A DNA stretch of 60,000 bases from Cryptomeria japonica. Lineage: Eukaryota > Streptophyta > Pinopsida > Cupressales > Cupressaceae. A program made the position numbers and the translations under genes. The notes under the pieces are model-generated. The model made no database searches. It was not told the origin of the DNA and was given only the letters and a program-made list of their open reading frames with translations. Shown here piece by piece: positions 55,517 through 60,000 of this stretch. Numbering within the stretch: the first letter of the stretch is position 1; the number at the start of each line of letters is the position of its first letter. Where the stretch lies: NCBI RefSeq assembly GCF_030272615.1, contig NC_081408.1, forward strand, positions 310,290,383-310,350,382, written 5' to 3'.

Positions 55517-56638
55517 ATGGATATGGGCTTGGAGAAGCAACTTGAGATGGCACTTGAAGATTATGATACTAAAAGGTTGAAGAACTTAAATCTATAATAT
55601 GAATTGATTTTTTCTAAGGAATTCATTCTTGTCCTATAGGAGAGGTTGTTAGCTATTCAAGTTAGAAGGAAGGAACTTTTGCAAAATCAAGATGATGAAG
55701 AGAAAGATGCACTTAAGGAACAATGTTAGAAATTGAGTCAGGAGAGCATGGTCATGAGACATGAAATGCAAGATATAACTATGAGAATGTATAAGGAGAT
55801 TGAAGACCAGAAGAAAAAGGAAGAAAATATTGCTATATCCTTGAAGAACAAATTTGAAGAACATGGTAGGTTGGTTCATGAGAATGATATGCTGAGAACT
55901 GATTTAGTACAATCCTAGAGAAATGAACAAGAACTTGAGAGACAAAGGATAATTTTGAGAGAAGATCTAACTACTACAAGTGATTATAAAGAGAAATTCA
56001 AGATTAGTTCAGCACAACTAGATGAGTTATTGAAGAGACAAAGATAGATTTGAGATTCCAGTGGACTTCAATTTGAGCAAGAACAAAGTTCTGGTACTAC
56101 TAATGAAGATCAAAACCACAAGGCACTGATAAGGAAGTTTAATGCTCATAAATTTAATGATAGATGTTTTGTTTGCAATAAATTTGGTCACATGGCTAGG
56201 CAATGTAGAAACAGAGAAAATCAAAACCCTAATTATGCTCCCGGTAAATGTTCTAAATGCAATAAGTATGGTCATAAGACAAAAGATTGCAGAATGAATG
56301 TTAAATGATATGCATGTGGAAAATTTGGACATATGGCTAATCAATGCAAATCAACCAATTTCACCAGTTTTAGCAAACCAATTCAAATGAACAATGTTAC
56401 ATGTTATGCATATAATGAGGTTGGACATATTTCTAAATTCTATAGAAGCAGAAATTCACTAGTTGGTAATGAAGGATCAAAAGTGAAAGGGAAAGAGATG
56501 GTTAATAAAATCTCACAAGATCACACTCAAAGATGGGTTAGGAAGACTGAAGAACAATTAGAAGATGAGAATGCACCAGTTACTTATCCGACAGAGGAGG
56601 TTTTTCTTGCACTGACAGGAAACTCAACCGATAACTAA
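55517..56638 (+). pseudogene. element D: ORF1, coiled coil plus four zinc knuckles
   Basis: The start MDMGLEKQLEMALEDYDTK matches ORF1 of A and B. A coiled coil occupies roughly codons 20-190 (ESMVMRHEMQDITMRMYKEI, NKFEEHGRLVHENDMLRTDL). Four CX2CX4HX4C-type knuckles follow: CFVCNKFGHMARQC and CSKCNKYGHKTKDC are intact. The third has its first Cys codon turned into TGA (then YACGKFGHMANQC). The fourth reads CYAYNEVGHISKFY, with two Cys-to-Tyr changes. The tail is KVKGKEMVNKISQDHTQRW...LALTGNSTDN, ending TAA at 56636-56638. It is the best-preserved ORF1 in the window, with several stops in the coil. A gag-like RNA-binding role is inferred. Confidence 0.78.
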
Positions 56639-56948
56639 GGAAAATGCCTTAGGGGTAGTCAAAATTCATGAAGGTGCTACATATGCTTATCCGACATCTT
56701 TCACCGACAGTCATTGATGTTAATGAAAGATTAGGGTTTTTTTTGTTTTTTTGGAGAATGAAAGGTCGAATTCACTTCATTATTGATCACCTTGCATTCA
56801 AACCGATTCAGAAGTGATTAAGAGTGACTAAGAGCGATCATAGGCATTTTAGAGTGATCAAATTTCTTCTTGAGTGATTTCACTAGTGACTGGAAGAATT
56901 TGTTAAGGGTTTTCACCAAAAGAGATCATTAGGTATTTATCTTTAAAC

Positions 56949-59900
56949 ATGGAAGTGGGATCAACATCTATTCCTATCTTTGTTGCAAATCTAACTATTG
57001 TAGAGGTCAAGGACTGACCAAGGCCAATTTTCAAGCGATATCGACATGTGGCTACCCTGGATGATTCGGTTGGATCATTTTCTCATGTTCTGAAGGGAAT
57101 TGTTTATGTTGAAGATGTTAGGGCATACATATATTGTCACATTCAAGATTTAGGGATATCAGAGATAAAGGGAATATACATGAGTGAGCTTATGGGATAA
57201 TTTGGAAAGAGCAAACTAGAATACAAGCACATTGAAGACTTAGGGTTTACCAGAATTCTGGACATTCTGGAATTTGAAGATGAAATCATAAGGTATGTTT
57301 TGAGCAGAGTTCATGAAAATTTTATCTAGTTGGATAGACCTTACAAGGTTACCAAGGAATCCATTAGGGCTCTCACTGGTTTATCTCAGGTTTGCAATCG
57401 TCTAGACAAGAAGGTTTCTAATGATTATGTGAACAAAATCACTTGTGCGACATCTAACAGGAGATCGATCAGAATAAGCACTATTATTGACATGGACATT
57501 AGATTCGGTAACATGATCATCGGATATAGGGTAACTCGATCAAACCAACTAAATTTTGTTTCCAGTTCCTGCATTTTTGTAGCTTACAAAATGATGAGAG
57601 AAAATGAGAAACTAGATCTATGCAGTTGGATGTTAGATGAACTACTGATAAACCTACAAAAGATTAAAGGAGAAAAGAAAGGGACTTTCTAGTATGGAAA
57701 TTTAATTGTCTACTTAATGTTATTTTTCATGAATGACACTCTCGGTTTTGGGAAGAGGCAATGGGCATTTGATTTCCTCATAGGGAGACAATTGAAACAG
57801 TCAATTGCTTCTTTAGGCAGTCAAAGAGATGATAAAGTATGGGGATATTTTAAGGGATTCCAAAAGGCTACGAAGTCTAGGGAAAGGATTCCTAAGCATA
57901 TTTTGAAAAATTCTCAACCGACATATGCTTCATGGTAAAGAAGGATGAAACACTTATGCAAGAGGTTAAGCCTCAGAAGATATGGGTTGAGGAAATGGGC
58001 TATGAAGTTGATGCGCAAATCATTGAGGCTTATGCAAAAATGTTGATTGATGCACCAGTTGATGTGGCTGAAAAGCCATGTGGTACTGCTAAGCATAAGA
58101 CTCAAGAGGTTGAAACAGAGTTCAACCAGAAGAAGAGAAAGAAGCAAGAAGGAAAATAAAGAAAATTTGTAGAGAAGGTTTGATAGGACATTAAAGCACT
58201 ATCTGATGTTGTCCTAGAAAAGGCAGAAAGAGGAAGGCACCTAAAGTACACATTGAGCCTGTTATAGCAGAGTCTACATCTGAGGATGATACACCATTGG
58301 CTTTCAAGAGGGTTGTAAGAAAGAAAACAAAAGAGACCAAGGCAAAGGCTAAAAGGTAACTGGTTAGAAAATTTATTATTAGGTTACTGACACAGAAGCA
58401 AGCACCAAAAGAAACACCTTCAACTCCATCCGGTACTGCAAAAAGGAAGAAGAAGGTTGACATTGATATGGCAATTCAAACTGGTAATGTAACTATCATT
58501 CCACCAAAAACTTGTGCATAATTAGTTGATGAAATGACCAAGGATGGCATGTTAAAGAATTTACAGTCTTATTATGATCGATTAGATAAAGTTGAACAAA
58601 GAGAAGTAGAGGAGGAAATTTTGTTATATTTGGATATTTATAAGAAATCCTTGATAGAAATTGAAAACTTAATACCGACAAAATTATATGATATGTTAGA
58701 TGTTAGAAGGCTATCGGTATTACAGGAAGACAAAAACATAAAACTTCAATAATTGTTATTTGTTTGTGTCATTGTTGCTCCAAAGGAAATGGAAAGGACA
58801 TTTGAAGTGGTAGATAGAAAGGTCTTTAATAGCAAATATATAATAACCAGTCTTATCTTAGGAAGAGTAAATGAAATAATAAAGGAAACTCAGAAGGCAT
58901 GGGTTAAGTTCTTTGAAGAGAACAGAGGTTTCTTTACATCACCGGAATAAATGAAGGATACTATAGACATCCTGGTTGAAGGGAAAGGAAAGGGTATTAT
59001 GGGTTCTTCACCCTCAATTTTGAAGGACATTAAGATAGTGGAAATTAAGCCCCTGATAGATACAAATGTACAGACAAATATTGAGACACCAATAAATACA
59101 GAGAGTGAAAAGATTGATATTGTATAGGATACTAATGTTGAGGTTACACTTCCTAGAGTGGAACTGGCAGTTACAGAGACTGCGCCAAGTGGTGAAGCCA
59201 CCGGTGCAAGTGAGGAAGCTATTAAGGATAAATCATCAGAAGATAAGGAAGGATAATCTGATAGGGAACTGGTTGTAGGTCCATCATTGTTGTCAGTTGA
59301 CACCTTGAAGGATACAACAAAAAAAATAGTAGAGATGAGTCCTACTGAACTCATGATGATAGTTGCACAAAAAATGAAGGAGGGATCTATAGATAAAGGG
59401 ATTATTGATTAGTCAATCACTATTTTACACAGACTAGTCTTAGATTTCAAGTTTAACAGTGAAGCGAGCCCATCCAGAAAGCTTAAGATAATTACTGAGC
59501 ACATTTCAAAGGATTTTCAATCCTTGCAACATATTTCAAACCGACAAGCATTGAAGAGGTTCACTCAGGCTAAAAGAGCTACATTTGATCAAGTGATAGA
59601 ATTTGAAAAGAAAAAGATTAATGAGAAGCTAAAATTGATAGATAATTCTTTGAAGCAATGTACAAACATTTATTAAATATATTGTAATATAGATGTATTT
59701 ATAGTTAATGTGGATAAAAAGATTAAGGGACTTCAGGAGAAAATTGTAGGTTTAGCTAATTCTTTTGATGGATTAAATTCATTGACTACATCCATTGATG
59801 GTCAAATTTTGGTTTTGGAAGCTCAGATTTTTGCTCTTGAGAAAGAAAAAGACAAGATCATAAGGAGAGCTAGAAGTCTTAGAGGCTTGGTGAGTCCTCA

Positions 59901-60000
59901 GTTGGATTCACTAAGTGTACATAAGAAGGAATGTATGGATATGGCTGGGAAGCCCACACCAGCAGAGTTAAATAAGAAAGAGTTCTTTGCACATATGTTA
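56949..60000 (+). pseudogene. element D: ORF2 (unknown function), incomplete at window end
   Basis: It starts MEVGSTSIPIFVANLTIVEV about 310 bp after ORF1. Conserved blocks are RPIFKRYRHVATLDD, EDVRAYIYCHIQDLG, RPYKVTKESIRALTGL, IRFGNMIIGYRVTRSNQLNF and LMLFFMNDTLGFGKRQWAFD. Then follow DKVWGYFKGFQKATKSRERI, KIWVEEMGYEVDAQIIEAYA, a basic region with KKRKKQEGK and RKKTKETKAK (possible nuclear localisation signal) and a Thr/Glu-rich spacer. The C-terminal coiled coil includes GKPTPAELNKKEFFAHM at the window edge. The frame is broken by about ten stops. It aligns with B over the whole length but is clearly older-diverged, showing that the protein, not just the DNA, is conserved in pattern. No known catalytic motif was seen. 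Confidence 0.75.

Larger units (their letters stand above)
54514..60000 (+). mobile_element. element D: non-autonomous LTR element, runs off the window
   Basis: It comprises a 5' LTR, primer site, ORF1 and most of ORF2 in plus orientation; the 3' end lies beyond 60000. It is the same organisation as element B, with a diverged LTR. No pol domain is present in 5.4 kb, where a copia element would have reached integrase and RT. Confidence 0.85.

Noticed and set aside
54514-60000. Element D as an ordinary copia element
   Set aside because: No protease, integrase, RT or RNase H motif occurs in 4.5 kb of internal sequence, and both ORFs align instead with those of A and B.

Overview
The window is plant nuclear DNA made almost wholly of nested LTR retrotransposons: Ty1/copia and Ty3/gypsy pol domains, initiator-Met tRNA primer sites, 5-bp target duplications, long AT-rich LTRs and no host gene that can be named with confidence. 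Repeat density and LTR style suggest a large, repeat-rich plant genome, possibly a gymnosperm (inference only).

Layout. 1-3290: intergenic, with a ~115-bp degenerate tandem repeat, a cluster of CACGTG boxes and one unidentified open frame. 3300-6296: decayed copia fragment 'E' (minus) with its 5' LTR. 6297-29943: element 'A' (minus), a non-autonomous LTR element with two unusual ORFs. It is split at 8310/26421 by a tandem copia array (8311-26420) of four LTRs and three internal regions, bounded by an AATAT duplication. 29944-33408 plus 49002-49262: element 'C' (plus), the same non-autonomous family, 5'-truncated, carrying a 342-bp TRIM and a TA-rich microsatellite. 33409-49001: element 'B' (minus), a complete member of that family lying inside C's 3' LTR. 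B is itself split by a full-length chromodomain Ty3/gypsy element (35220-43247, duplication AAGAG). 49263-53181: AT-rich intergenic DNA with a second TRIM and a decayed open frame. 53182 to about 54513: a solo-like LTR (minus). 54514-60000: element 'D' (plus), a fourth family member running off the window.

The most unusual content is the non-autonomous family A/B/C/D. Each better-preserved copy has ORF1 (coiled coil followed by an array of about four CCHC zinc knuckles) and ORF2 (about 1,100 codons, unrecognised, with a conserved globular block, a basic middle and C-terminal coiled coils). No protease, integrase, reverse transcriptase or RNase H was seen. Its primer site, polypurine tracts and LTR end motifs resemble those of the local copia elements, so it may be mobilised by copia enzymes (inference). 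All copies carry stops or frameshifts.

Inferred order of events: C, then B into C, then the gypsy element into B; separately A, then copia into A, followed by expansion of the copia insertion into a three-unit array, probably by unequal LTR recombination.
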